Notes: a model not told the origin generated them from the sequence alone. A DNA stretch of 18,365 nt from Bacillota bacterium (GCA_023420935.1 JAEZUR010000190.1:1-18365), one strand, 5' to 3'; counted from the stretch's first letter, positions 1 through 8,432 are shown. A program made the numbers and translations.

Positions 1-122
1 AGATGAGATATCCCATAGCATAAGCTAGTAAGACCCCTTGAAGACGACGAGGTGGATAGGTTAAAGGTGGAAGTGTGGTAACACATGTAGCTGATTAATA
101 CTAATAGGTCGAGGGCTTGACC
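1..122 (+). rRNA. 23S ribosomal RNA, 3' end (partial)
   Basis: The first ~120 bases match the highly conserved 3' terminus of bacterial 23S rRNA. They include the GACGACGAGGTGGATAGG segment, the GGTGGAAGTGTGGTAACAC segment and the final CTGATTAATACTAATAGGTC followed by gagggcttgacc, which would pair with the 5' end of the gene. The gene begins before the window. The 3' end is placed at about base 122 by analogy with clostridial 23S genes and could be off by a few bases. No tRNA or 5S gene follows directly. Confidence 0.95.
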
Positions 123-191
123 AAAAAACTGGTCTAAATGTTTGTAAATTGGAAGTCATACAGTGTGTAGTTTTGAAGGTACAAAAGTACT

Positions 192-229
192 AAGAAGGAG
201 AGAATTGATTCTAATCCTTCTTTCTTGTT
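192..229 (+). terminator. Intrinsic terminator after the rRNA operon
   Basis: AAGAAGGA (192-199) pairs perfectly with TCCTTCTT (215-222). Inside it AGAAT (201-205) pairs with ATTCT (208-212) across a 2-base loop, so the hairpin is almost fully paired. A T-rich but interrupted run (ttcttgtta) follows. The position 70 bases after the 23S end fits termination of the rRNA operon. The loop of only two bases means the real apical pairing is shorter. Confidence 0.75.
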
Positions 230-262
230 ATAAAGATATAAAATAGCATAGAAATGATACCA

Positions 263-352
263 TAAAAGGGAGTAGTTTTAATGCATCAGTCCAACAATGC
301 GGTGTAAAAACCTGGTGATGCATGCCATAATACATTGGTTACAAGACTTTTA
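263..352 (+). promoter_or_regulatory. Probable yybP-ykoY (Mn2+) riboswitch aptamer
   Basis: The 5' boundary reads AAAAGGGAGTAG (264-275) and the 3' boundary ACAAGACTTTTA (341-352). These resemble the conserved GGGGAGUAG and GCAAGACCUUU boundaries of the yybP-ykoY family as I recall them. TAAAAG (263-268) pairs with CTTTTA (347-352) as the closing stem. An internal 8-bp stem joins ATGCATCA (281-288) to TGATGCAT (316-323), with a small GGT/ACC hairpin at 301-312 inside it. Known members bind Mn2+ and often precede P-type ATPases or MntP-like exporters, exactly as here. The closing-stem 3' strand is shared with the terminator that follows, so metal binding should block termination and turn the ATPase on. 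No promoter could be assigned with confidence in the AT-rich bases 223-262. Confidence 0.82.
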
Positions 353-415
353 AAGTATCTAATTAAAGAGAACGCGATAAGTTCACTTTAATTAGATACT
401 TTAGAAGTCTTTTTT
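344..415 (+). terminator. Riboswitch expression-platform terminator
   Basis: A 25-bp arm (344-368) pairs with 386-410 with a single U-G wobble, across a 17-base loop (369-385), and is followed by TTTTTT (410-415). This is an unusually long intrinsic terminator. Its 5' arm contains bases 344-352, which are also the 3' side of the riboswitch closing stem, so the two structures exclude each other. Bases 416-510 between it and the ATPase ribosome-binding site are AT-rich leader in which I see no further structure. Confidence 0.88.
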
Positions 416-525
416 AATACATAAATGAAAAAGGTTTCTTTTTATTACATGATTCAATGAATGGATTATGTATAAAAAAATGGAATTAGAAAGAAACTGT
501 TACAAGAAGATTAAGGAGGAATAGA

Positions 526-3132
526 ATGAAAGAATGGTACAAGCTGACAAAAGAAAAAGCTCTGGAACAACAAGGTGCATCTATAGATGGTTTATCTTCT
601 GAGCAAGCGGTTAATCTTTTAAAAGAAAAAGGTGAAAATGCCCTATTAGAGGGTAAGAAAAAGAGCACAATACAGGTGTTCCTAGAACAATTTAAGGATC
701 TGTTAGTAATAATCCTGATTATTGCGGCAGCAATCTCTATGTTCTCTGGGAACATAGAAAGTACAATTGTAATTATTGCCGTTATTATTTTAAATGCAAT
801 TTTAGGTACGGTTCAGCACGAAAAGGCACAGAAATCACTAGAAAGTTTAAAATCTCTTTCTTCTCCAAATGCGAAGGTTTTAAGAGATGGTACCAAAATC
901 GAAATTTTATCAAAAGAAGTTGTACCAGGTGATATTCTTATGTTAGAGGCAGGAGATTTGGTTGCAGCAGATGGTAGAATTCTAAGTAATTTTTCTCTTC
1001 AGGTAAATGAAAGTTCTCTAACTGGTGAATCCACGAATGTAGATAAAAGTGATGAAACCCTAACAAGTGATGTTGGTCTTGGAGATCGTGTTAACATGGT
1101 TTACTCAGGAAGTTTAGTTACGTATGGTAGAGCGGTGGTCTTAGTAACTGGAACTGGTATGGATACGGAAATCGGTAAAATAGCCGGACTTATGAATGCT
1201 ACTAAAGAGAAGAAAACACCACTTCAAGTTAGTCTTGATAATTTTAGTAGTAAATTGGCCATGGTTATCATGGTTATCTGTGGTATAGTATTTTTACTTA
1301 GTATGTATCGTAACATGCCTGTATTAGATTCACTTATGTTCGCTGTAGCATTGGCAGTTGCTGCGATCCCAGAAGCGCTTAGTTCAATTGTAACCATTGT
1401 GCAGGCAATGGGAACACAGAAGATGGCTAAGGAACAGGCTATCATTAAAGAATTGAAGGCAGTTGAAAGTCTTGGTTGCGTATCTGTAATCTGCTCTGAT
1501 AAAACAGGTACCTTAACACAGAATAAAATGACAGTTCAGCAGATCTATATTGGGGAAGAAACATTAGATTTAGATCAAGTGAACTTAAAGAATCAATTAC
1601 ACAGATATATACTTTATGATGCAATTTTAACCAACGATTCCTCTATCGTAAATGGAACAGCGATTGGTGATCCTACGGAATATGCCCTCATTGAAATGGC
1701 AAGAAAGGTAAGTGTCCAAGATGAGGTAATGCGTGATATGATGCCTCGTCTAGGAGAGATTCCATTTGATTCAGATCGTAAGCTTATGAGTACCAAGTAT
1801 GAACTTCGAGGTATTCCAACCATTTTAACAAAAGGAGCATTGGATGTCCTGCTAGATCGTACCATACAGATTCGTACCAATGAGGGAATTCGTGAGATGA
1901 CAGAACAGGATCGTAAGAACATCCTGGACAAGAACCATGAATTTTCCGAAAATGGTCTTAGAGTTCTAGCATTTGCTTATAAGGAAGTTGATAAAGATTA
2001 TACGCTATCCATCGAGAATGAGACTGGATATATCTTCTTAGGTCTTATTTCTATGGTTGACCCTCCTAGAGAAGAATCAAAAGCAGCAGTTGCGGATGCG
2101 AAACGCGCTGGAATTCAACCAGTTATGATTACTGGTGATCATAAAGTTACAGCGGTTGCGATTGCAAAACAAATTGGTATTTTTGATGAAGACGATATGG
2201 CATTAACAGGGGCAGAATTAGATGCTATGACGGATACAGAATTAGAACAGAATATTGAAAATATTTCTGTATATGCTCGTGTATCACCAGAGAATAAAAT
2301 CCGTATCGTAGATATGTGGCAACGAAAAGGAAATATTGTAGCTATGACAGGTGACGGTGTAAATGATGCACCAGCCCTTAAGAAAGCGGATATAGGTGTT
2401 GCAATGGGTATTACAGGAACGGAAGTATCCAAAGATGCAGCTGCAATGATACTATCCGATGATAACTTTGCTACCATAATGAAAGCAGTTGCAAATGGTA
2501 GAAATGTGTATCGTAATATTAAGAATGCGATTCAATTCCTATTATCAGGTAACATGGCAGGTATTTTAAGTGTACTTTATACCTCATTAATGGCATTACC
2601 AGTACCATTTGAAGCAGTTCACTTATTATTTATTAACTTGTTAACAGATTCTCTACCAGCAATCGCAATTGGTATGGAACCACCAGAAGAAAATCTACTT
2701 TCGCAAGAACCAAGAAATCCTAAGACTGGAATTCTTACGAAGGAATTCTTAACATTATTATTATTACAAGGTGGTCTCATTGCAGTCTGTACCATGGTAG
2801 CATTCCATATTGGTCTTAAAACAGGAAATGAAGGAATCGCTAGTACCATGGCATTTAGTACCTTAACGTTAGCTAGACTATTTCACGGTTTCAATTGTAG
2901 AAGTACACATTCTATTTTCCGAATTGGCTTCCAGAGAAACTGGTATAGTTTACTTGCCTTTGTATCAGGACTAATTTTATTAAATCTTGTACTGTTTGTT
3001 CCAGTAATACAGAAGTTATTCTCAATCACACCATTGGCTGGTAATCAGATTGGACTAATTTATCTATTAGCGATCCTTCCTACAATCGTAATTCAGATTG
3101 CTAAGATGATAAGAGAGAATAGCCAACATTAA
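526..3132 (+). CDS. Calcium/manganese-type P-type ATPase (P2 family, probable metal exporter)
   Basis: An 868-aa integral membrane ATPase that drives cation export by ATP hydrolysis through an aspartyl-phosphate intermediate. All P-type signatures are present. They are the actuator-domain TGES (166-169), the phosphorylated Asp325 in SDKTGTLTQNKMT, an ITGDH segment near residue 535, and the hinge TGDGVNDAP (608-616). The M4 motif is PEAL (282-285) rather than the PEGL/PEGLP usual in Ca2+ pumps. M6 keeps N704 and D708 of NLLTD, and M5 has Asn676 but lacks the Glu that follows three residues later in SERCA. This suggests a single metal site as in Golgi SPCA/PMR1 pumps, which also carry Mn2+. The start is supported by AAGGAGGA seven bases or so upstream. 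The probable Mn2+ riboswitch in its leader makes Mn2+ detoxification the most likely role; Ca2+ transport is the alternative. Confidence 0.92.
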   Translation: MKEWYKLTKEKALEQQGASIDGLSSEQAVNLLKEKGENALLEGKKKSTIQVFLEQFKDLLVIILIIAAAISMFSGNIESTIVIIAVIILNAILGTVQHEKAQKSLESLKSLSSPNAKVLRDGTKIEILSKEVVPGDILMLEAGDLVAADGRILSNFSLQVNESSLTGESTNVDKSDETLTSDVGLGDRVNMVYSGSLVTYGRAVVLVTGTGMDTEIGKIAGLMNATKEKKTPLQVSLDNFSSKLAMVIMVICGIVFLLSMYRNMPVLDSLMFAVALAVAAIPEALSSIVTIVQAMGTQKMAKEQAIIKELKAVESLGCVSVICSDKTGTLTQNKMTVQQIYIGEETLDLDQVNLKNQLHRYILYDAILTNDSSIVNGTAIGDPTEYALIEMARKVSVQDEVMRDMMPRLGEIPFDSDRKLMSTKYELRGIPTILTKGALDVLLDRTIQIRTNEGIREMTEQDRKNILDKNHEFSENGLRVLAFAYKEVDKDYTLSIENETGYIFLGLISMVDPPREESKAAVADAKRAGIQPVMITGDHKVTAVAIAKQIGIFDEDDMALTGAELDAMTDTELEQNIENISVYARVSPENKIRIVDMWQRKGNIVAMTGDGVNDAPALKKADIGVAMGITGTEVSKDAAAMILSDDNFATIMKAVANGRNVYRNIKNAIQFLLSGNMAGILSVLYTSLMALPVPFEAVHLLFINLLTDSLPAIAIGMEPPEENLLSQEPRNPKTGILTKEFLTLLLLQGGLIAVCTMVAFHIGLKTGNEGIASTMAFSTLTLARLFHGFNCRSTHSIFRIGFQRNWYSLLAFVSGLILLNLVLFVPVIQKLFSITPLAGNQIGLIYLLAILPTIVIQIAKMIRENSQH

Positions 3133-3146
3133 TAAATGATTCTTGT

Positions 3147-3177
3147 TTGACAGTAAATAGGAAATGTTTCGTGTAAA
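3147..3177 (+). promoter_or_regulatory. Weak candidate promoter for rubrerythrin
   Basis: A perfect TTGACA (3147-3152) lies upstream of the rubrerythrin gene. The only -10-like match is TGTAAA (3172-3177) at a long 19-base spacing, so the assignment is tentative. A second AT-rich segment (3210-3218) could supply an alternative -10 but has no good -35. Confidence 0.3.
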
Positions 3178-3271
3178 GAGAATCCTCGCATAGTATTGGA
3201 TAATTTGTCTATATTATAAGAAGACGATGTTATCCAATCGGATAGATTATATTACTATGGAGGTTAAACAA

Positions 3272-3826
3272 ATGGCAATTAACAATGCAATGACTAATGA
3301 TTTTTTACATTCTGCCTATGGCGGAGAAAGTATGGCTCATATGAGATATTTAACATGGGCAGAAAAAGCAGCAAAGGAAGGGTTTAAAAATATCGCAAAA
3401 TTATTTGAAGCCATTGCTTATGCGGAACGGGTTCATGCCAATAATCACTACAAAGAAATTGGTGGAGAGGCGGATGATGCTACTGTTGTTGCAGGTGCAG
3501 TATTTGGAACTAATAAAACAGTAGATAATCTACAAGGAGCAATTAATGGAGAACTTCATGAGGTGGAACAGATGTATCCAGTCTACCTTAATACAGCAAA
3601 ATTGCAAGAAGAGAAAGGTGCAGAACGTTCCTTTCATTATGCACTAGAAGCAGAGAAAATACATGCAGATTTATTTGCCCAAGCACAGAATGCAGCGAAA
3701 GAGGGTAAGGATATGGAGTTAGAATCCGTATATATATGTCCAATATGTGGTCATACTGTATTAGACGGAGCACCAGATAATTGTCCAGTTTGCGGAGCAA
3801 AAAAAGAGATTTATAAACAATTTTAA
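3272..3826 (+). CDS. rbr: Rubrerythrin
   Basis: A 184-aa non-heme iron peroxidase that reduces H2O2 to water in the cytosol of anaerobes, taking electrons from NAD(P)H via rubredoxin-type partners. The N-terminal four-helix ferritin-like domain (about 5-145) shows diiron ligands Glu19 (GGES), Glu52 and His55 (AYAERVH), Glu94 and Glu97 (GELHE), and Glu128 and His131 (EAEKIH). The C-terminal rubredoxin-like domain has Cys156/Cys159 (CPICG) and Cys171/Cys174 (CPVCG) for the FeS4 iron. The open frame extends upstream to 3227, but GGAGG at 3259-3263 sits eight bases before the ATG at 3272, and the protein then starts MAINNAMTND. I therefore chose 3272. The gene appears to be a single transcription unit ended by the terminator at 3866-3919. 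Confidence 0.96.
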   Translation: MAINNAMTNDFLHSAYGGESMAHMRYLTWAEKAAKEGFKNIAKLFEAIAYAERVHANNHYKEIGGEADDATVVAGAVFGTNKTVDNLQGAINGELHEVEQMYPVYLNTAKLQEEKGAERSFHYALEAEKIHADLFAQAQNAAKEGKDMELESVYICPICGHTVLDGAPDNCPVCGAKKEIYKQF

Positions 3827-3865
3827 TATAATTTATAGATAGAAACAATATTCTAAAACAAGTTA

Positions 3866-3919
3866 AAAAAGAGTAAGCTAGAGTGAAATACAGTTCATTC
3901 ACTCTAGCTTATTCTTTTT
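3866..3919. terminator. Bidirectional terminator between convergent genes
   Basis: A 22-base arm (3866-3887) pairs with 3898-3919 with one G-U wobble and a 10-base loop. It is preceded by A-rich and followed by T-rich sequence (ttcttttta), so it can end transcription on both strands. It lies 40 bases after the rubrerythrin stop and 38 bases past the stop of the leftward beta-helix gene. Confidence 0.9.
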
Positions 3920-3956
3920 AGTATACTAAATTAGTAATGAAAGACAACAATCGTAT

Positions 3957-6900
3957 TTATTTTACAGTAATCTTACAAGTGACTTTTTTACCACTTGTTG
4001 TTTGGGCTATAATGATAACCTTACCTTTTCCTTTTGCTGTAACCTTACCTTTGCTGTTAACCGTGGCAATCTTTTTGTTGCTGGATGTCCACTGAATCGT
4101 ATCCGTTGAGGTGATAGGAATTCTAGAAACGATTAATGTAATTTTCTTTCCCTTCTTTACAGTTAATGCTGTTGTAGTAACGGAAAGACTCTTAGTGGTA
4201 ACTTTACCTTTTTGCACAGTAACAGTACAACTAGCCGTGGCACCGCTCTTCATGGTTACCGTAATCGTTGCTGTTCCAGTTTTTAATCCTTTCATTTTAC
4301 CAGTTTTATCAATTGTTACAATCGTGGTATCTGAACTGGACCATGCAATTATGGTATCATCTGATGGATATTGTGATGCAATTTTTAGAGCGGACGATGT
4401 TTGATTTACCTGCAATGGTATACTAGTTGCATTCAACATCACTAAACCAGGCACTGCTAGTACAGGCTTATTATTTTCTTCGTTTGGCACACTAGGTGTA
4501 CTTGGCTTAGAAGGAGAATTAGGTGTAGAAGGTCCACTTGGTGAATCTGGTGTAGAAGGTTTATTTTTTATTAATCCATTTACAGCTAATTCTAATTGGT
4601 TGATTGCATCCTCTACTTGTTGCTTTGTTGACTCTTTGTTTGTAAGAGTAATTTCAGCATGATTTCTTGCAGTGGTAAATGATTTCCATGAGGTTGCTGT
4701 ATACTCAGCTTCTTTTAATACGTTAAGCTCAGCGATACGAATCTCAAGTAAGAGTATTAATTCGTCTAATGCATCGGATGGCTCAATTCCTTCTTGTGTT
4801 CCGTTCATCAAAGTTGCGATTCCATTTTGATAACGAAGGACGAATTCCCTGGCGAATCCTTTCCCACCAATACCCGTACTAATTCCATTACCTGTGCCAT
4901 TAATTATGCTATTAATTCCAACCAAAGGTCCAGTTCCGTTTGCTAATTCTACGATACAAGCGTTCTCTACAACCACACCTTCTTTGTGTGGAACTTCAAT
5001 TGCATTGTCCATAAATATGCTGGCACCATTTGTATTGATAAATACATCATAGATTCCAAGACCTACGGCATAATGAGTATCAACTTTGTTGGATACTTTG
5101 TAGGCTGCATACCCTTTTACGGTACCACGATGACTCATCCAATCTTCTTGGTTCTGGGGATCATATGGGGATTCATATTGATAAAAATACATCCGTCCCC
5201 CATTACCATTCCAGAGTGTTGTGTATTCTTGAAAATGCTCATTAAACAAACCATACATAGTCATGTCATCGCCATTCACAACCAATCCGTTTTTGGACTT
5301 ATTCAAATCCCAAGCAACACCATCACCATGGTCAGCTCGCCAAATCCAGAAATGATCGCCAATGATATCATCACTATTGATCTCAAATGCAATATCGGTA
5401 GAAGCTACATTCCCATGTACTCCACCAACGCGGAAGAATAAATCAGCTAGTAAAGATGGGTTTTGGGAATGATCAACCCGATTTGTTTTTTCACCAACCT
5501 TTAATAAATAACTAGAATAATCACCAGCGTCAAAAATGATACCTGCAATGGTAACACCATCTACATCATTTACAATCATGGCTGCTGTACCATTGGTTGG
5601 AATCAAAGTTGCAAGACCAATTCCCAATATAATAGAATTGGAATTCTTTACTACGATAGGTGCTTCTGTATAATAAACACCAGGCGTTAATAATATATGT
5701 TTCCCAGAATCCAGTGCTGCATTAATGGATGCAGCATTGTCTACCTCGGGTTTAGCAATATAGAATTGATCTAAAACGAAAGATTGTCCATTACCAATAT
5801 TACCTTCTGACCAGGAAACACCTGTTGAGTCTTTGCGTAGCGCTGGGACAAAGACTTTATATTCGCCGTTTTCCAGATATAAAAATGGTTTTTCTCGAAT
5901 AATTGGAGTGGCTGCTATGTTAGTATAGTTGCTATTTCCTGCACCCAATTCCCAGTTGCTCTCTGGTGCACCAGTTACACCTTGGAAAAATCCATTCCAG
6001 TTTACACCATAATATCCGGACTCTAAGACAGAATTTCTTGTGTAGAACTGTTGCTGTGAATAGGATCCAGCCGTCTTTTTAAAAATAGTATCAGCCGCAT
6101 AACCACCACTTGCCCAACCATAGTACCAATCAAAAGTAGATTTCCGTTCTACATTCATTCTTCGAAGCGGTGCAGCTTGAGACACAGCCCATTTAAAACT
6201 AAAGTAAACGTCATCGTTATAATCTGTATCAACGATATTTAAATTCTCTGCCATTCGCCAGAAATTACAGGTTGCATTATTATCTGGTAGAGCAGCTGGT
6301 GTCTCGATGTTTTTTATCTTGGTTTCTAAAGGAGTAGTACCAAGTCCTGCAATCTGAGTATAAAAACCAATTTGCATCATGGCAGTATCGGAATAATCGC
6401 CAGGTTTAAACATAAGTGCATAGCGATCCAATCCGAATTGATTATTCTTTTGTATCTCGTAAATTCTAGCAACTTCAGCGTTAATCGCTTCTGTTTTATC
6501 TGAATCAGAGAAGAAAATCATGTTTTCACCAAACAATTTTATTTCAAGTGATATAGGCTTGGATGCATTGCTTTTGCCATTGGCATTCACTGCCACAATC
6601 TTGTAGTAATTAGCATATTTATCTACATTTGGTGTAGTATCAGTAAATTCTGAAGTGTTACTTGTTCCAATTGAAATGTATTCTCCAAATTTACTTGAAG
6701 CCTTGTAAATTTCATAATTAACTACATCAGTATCAGAGTTCCAAGTGAGCTTCATGTTAGTACCATCTTGAGTGATATTTAGCTCAGAAGGTGTTACTGG
6801 TCGATTCCCTAATAGTGTAGTTGCAGGACATAGGATACTCTCTGCATATGGATGTAATCCATTTACAGTATGTATGGTGTAATAGTAAGTTGTATTAAAT

Positions 6901-8063
6901 GAAAGTCCATTATCTGTATAGATTGTATCTACTAATTCGTTACTAATTTTAACTGGTATAGGATTGGTATCATCAGAGCGCCATACTTCGTATCCAGTAA
7001 AAATGCTATTAATAACAGGTTCCCATTGTAGCGTGATCGAAGTACCTTCTGTGTTAACAACTTGAACTTTGGTAACCTTTTTTGGCACAGCATCCGTATG
7101 AACAATAAATTTCTCATTATCAGTGAGAGTACCTTTATATGGAGTAGTTAATTTACCATCTGTTACGGATAAGTAGTCTCCTGAGGCATTGTTCTTAAAC
7201 GCTACGGTACCATCTCCTTGCGGAACTATCGTAACCGATTCCCATCCACCAGGTGTTTGTCTAGCAATCTGAAATACAGAGTTAGCTGTTGCTTTCCACA
7301 TGGTATTACTAGAGTTGGACTGAAAGTTTATGACAGGTGCTCCATTAAAAGAACCATAATAGGTAGTGAATTTAGCTTGTTCCGACACACCTTCAACCAT
7401 TGATGTAGTAACATCAATACTATTATTTACTTGTCCGTCTACCGTTATCAAGTTACCACTCGCTTTATGTTCGAAATAAACCTCCGCATTCACTTCGGGT
7501 TCTGGTACATATTTGGATTCTACCACAAGGAATTGCTGGGAATTGTTTGTAAGATCCATATCTTTGACCATTAATCTATTATCATCAGCCACAGTTAAGT
7601 ATTTACCTAATCTAACATCCTTAATTGCAACGGTTCCATCATCCTGGTATTCTAAATAAAATGCTTCCCAACCACTGACCTCAGTTTTTAGTGGGTTATT
7701 GGTATCTATAATATCCTCATTAGCAATCGATTCTGATTTCAGCATTCTTCCTTCTTTTCCTTTGGAAGAAAAACTAACGAATACGTTATTTGACGTATCT
7801 TTTTTCATTTGAAATAAAGCATTGTCTGGTAGATTATTTCCGTTGTTACCAGGTATATCAGCATCCGCTGTTACTGCAGCATCATTGGCTTCCGGTGCTT
7901 GTATCGCCTTACCTGTTTTAACAGAAACAATAAAGGTATAATAATCATTTGCTTCAAAGCTTGCAACTTTATCGGGGGTTTCTTCTGCATATGATACATT
8001 TGAAAGTGTTGCACACATCATGCAGATTACTAAAAATAGAGATATAAATTTCCTAAACTTCAT
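3957..8063 (-). CDS. Secreted multidomain GH55-like double beta-helix protein with Fn3 and BIG2 domains
   Basis: A 1368-aa exported protein, probably a glycosidase or polysaccharide lyase; the substrate is not evident. The signal peptide is residues 1-26 (basic KFRK, hydrophobic core, cleavage near VSYA-E). Residues ~35-190 and ~190-325 are two fascin/ricin-like beta-trefoil modules, each with a GWE...DGTVA.K...G.YL.V pattern, likely carbohydrate-binding. Fn3 domains lie at ~327-414 and ~420-508. Residues ~510-770 and ~778-1090 look like two right-handed beta-helix segments. The second opens with INAALDSGKHILLTPGVYY, typical of pectate-lyase/GH55-like folds. A helical FIVAR-like segment (~1096-1166), a Pro/Ser linker with a 9-residue repeat (~1167-1198) and two BIG2 domains (~1208-1286, ~1288-1368) follow. 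There is no LPXTG or SLH anchor. The ribosome-binding site gaaggga lies eight bases before the ATG. It diverges from the cytosolic glycosidase operon. Catalytic residues cannot be assigned. Confidence 0.85.
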   Translation of the reverse strand: MKFRKFISLFLVICMMCATLSNVSYAEETPDKVASFEANDYYTFIVSVKTGKAIQAPEANDAAVTADADIPGNNGNNLPDNALFQMKKDTSNNVFVSFSSKGKEGRMLKSESIANEDIIDTNNPLKTEVSGWEAFYLEYQDDGTVAIKDVRLGKYLTVADDNRLMVKDMDLTNNSQQFLVVESKYVPEPEVNAEVYFEHKASGNLITVDGQVNNSIDVTTSMVEGVSEQAKFTTYYGSFNGAPVINFQSNSSNTMWKATANSVFQIARQTPGGWESVTIVPQGDGTVAFKNNASGDYLSVTDGKLTTPYKGTLTDNEKFIVHTDAVPKKVTKVQVVNTEGTSITLQWEPVINSIFTGYEVWRSDDTNPIPVKISNELVDTIYTDNGLSFNTTYYYTIHTVNGLHPYAESILCPATTLLGNRPVTPSELNITQDGTNMKLTWNSDTDVVNYEIYKASSKFGEYISIGTSNTSEFTDTTPNVDKYANYYKIVAVNANGKSNASKPISLEIKLFGENMIFFSDSDKTEAINAEVARIYEIQKNNQFGLDRYALMFKPGDYSDTAMMQIGFYTQIAGLGTTPLETKIKNIETPAALPDNNATCNFWRMAENLNIVDTDYNDDVYFSFKWAVSQAAPLRRMNVERKSTFDWYYGWASGGYAADTIFKKTAGSYSQQQFYTRNSVLESGYYGVNWNGFFQGVTGAPESNWELGAGNSNYTNIAATPIIREKPFLYLENGEYKVFVPALRKDSTGVSWSEGNIGNGQSFVLDQFYIAKPEVDNAASINAALDSGKHILLTPGVYYTEAPIVVKNSNSIILGIGLATLIPTNGTAAMIVNDVDGVTIAGIIFDAGDYSSYLLKVGEKTNRVDHSQNPSLLADLFFRVGGVHGNVASTDIAFEINSDDIIGDHFWIWRADHGDGVAWDLNKSKNGLVVNGDDMTMYGLFNEHFQEYTTLWNGNGGRMYFYQYESPYDPQNQEDWMSHRGTVKGYAAYKVSNKVDTHYAVGLGIYDVFINTNGASIFMDNAIEVPHKEGVVVENACIVELANGTGPLVGINSIINGTGNGISTGIGGKGFAREFVLRYQNGIATLMNGTQEGIEPSDALDELILLLEIRIAELNVLKEAEYTATSWKSFTTARNHAEITLTNKESTKQQVEDAINQLELAVNGLIKNKPSTPDSPSGPSTPNSPSKPSTPSVPNEENNKPVLAVPGLVMLNATSIPLQVNQTSSALKIASQYPSDDTIIAWSSSDTTIVTIDKTGKMKGLKTGTATITVTMKSGATASCTVTVQKGKVTTKSLSVTTTALTVKKGKKITLIVSRIPITSTDTIQWTSSNKKIATVNSKGKVTAKGKGKVIIIAQTTSGKKVTCKITVK
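4490..4563 (-). repeat. Short tandem repeat coding for a Pro/Ser linker
   Basis: A 27-base period encodes 9-residue units PSTPDSPSG, PSTPNSPSK and a degenerate PSTPSVPNE. This is visible as repeated ggtgtagaaggt at 4522-4533 and 4550-4561. It forms the flexible linker between the FIVAR-like segment and the BIG2 domains of the secreted protein, and such arrays can change in copy number. Confidence 0.75.
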
Positions 8064-8373
8064 AACATAAATCTCCCTTCTAAGTTTTAAACTTTCCTAA
8101 TTACTAATCGGTCATAGAATTCTCGTTCCCTCCTTTTTTTAATAAATTTAGAACAATAGCCCCGAGTAAAATTGTGAAATATAGATAAATAAATGGGGAA
8201 TTATTCCAATTAATTGTAACTTAACATGAAGGGAAGTTAGTAACAACCCAATATTTTACAAATTGGTATACTATTTTTAGATTTAAAAATTACAGTCATT
8301 ATCTTTAATAAAAAAGAATCAATAAGAATCAAAAAGGGCTTAAGATAGTTCAGATTGTGCTTAGAATAAATCA

Positions 8374-8402
8374 TTGTTTCACAGATTCTAATCTTATATA
8401 AT
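8374..8402 (+). promoter_or_regulatory. Candidate sigma-A promoter of the glycosidase operon
   Basis: A perfect -10 TATAAT (8397-8402) lies 17 bases after TTGTTT (8374-8379), a partial -35. The weak -35 fits an activator-dependent promoter. A small palindrome AGATT-CT-AATCT (8383-8394) sits in the spacer. Transcription would start near 8409, giving a leader of about 65 bases that includes the palindrome at 8433-8447. Confidence 0.6.
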
Positions 8403-8432
8403 CTAATGAATAAACTAATTGATGTATAGGTT

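Noticed and set aside
123..262. Possible 5S rRNA or tRNA after the 23S gene
   Set aside because: No 5S core or tRNA cloverleaf elements (T-loop GGTTCRA, acceptor pairing) can be found. The segment is a spacer with a terminator.
3227..3271. Rubrerythrin start at the upstream ATG 3227
   Set aside because: It has no ribosome-binding site and would add 15 residues not seen in the family. GGAGG is placed for the ATG at 3272.
4111..5441. Open frames on the + strand opposite the beta-helix gene (4111-4404, 4986-5441)
   Set aside because: They lie inside a strongly supported minus-strand gene and have no ribosome-binding site or domain pattern, so they are antisense shadows.
3957..8063. Adenylyl cyclase annotation that some similar beta-helix proteins carry
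   Set aside because: No cyclase catalytic motifs are visible. The signal peptide and carbohydrate-type modules fit an extracellular polysaccharide-active protein.
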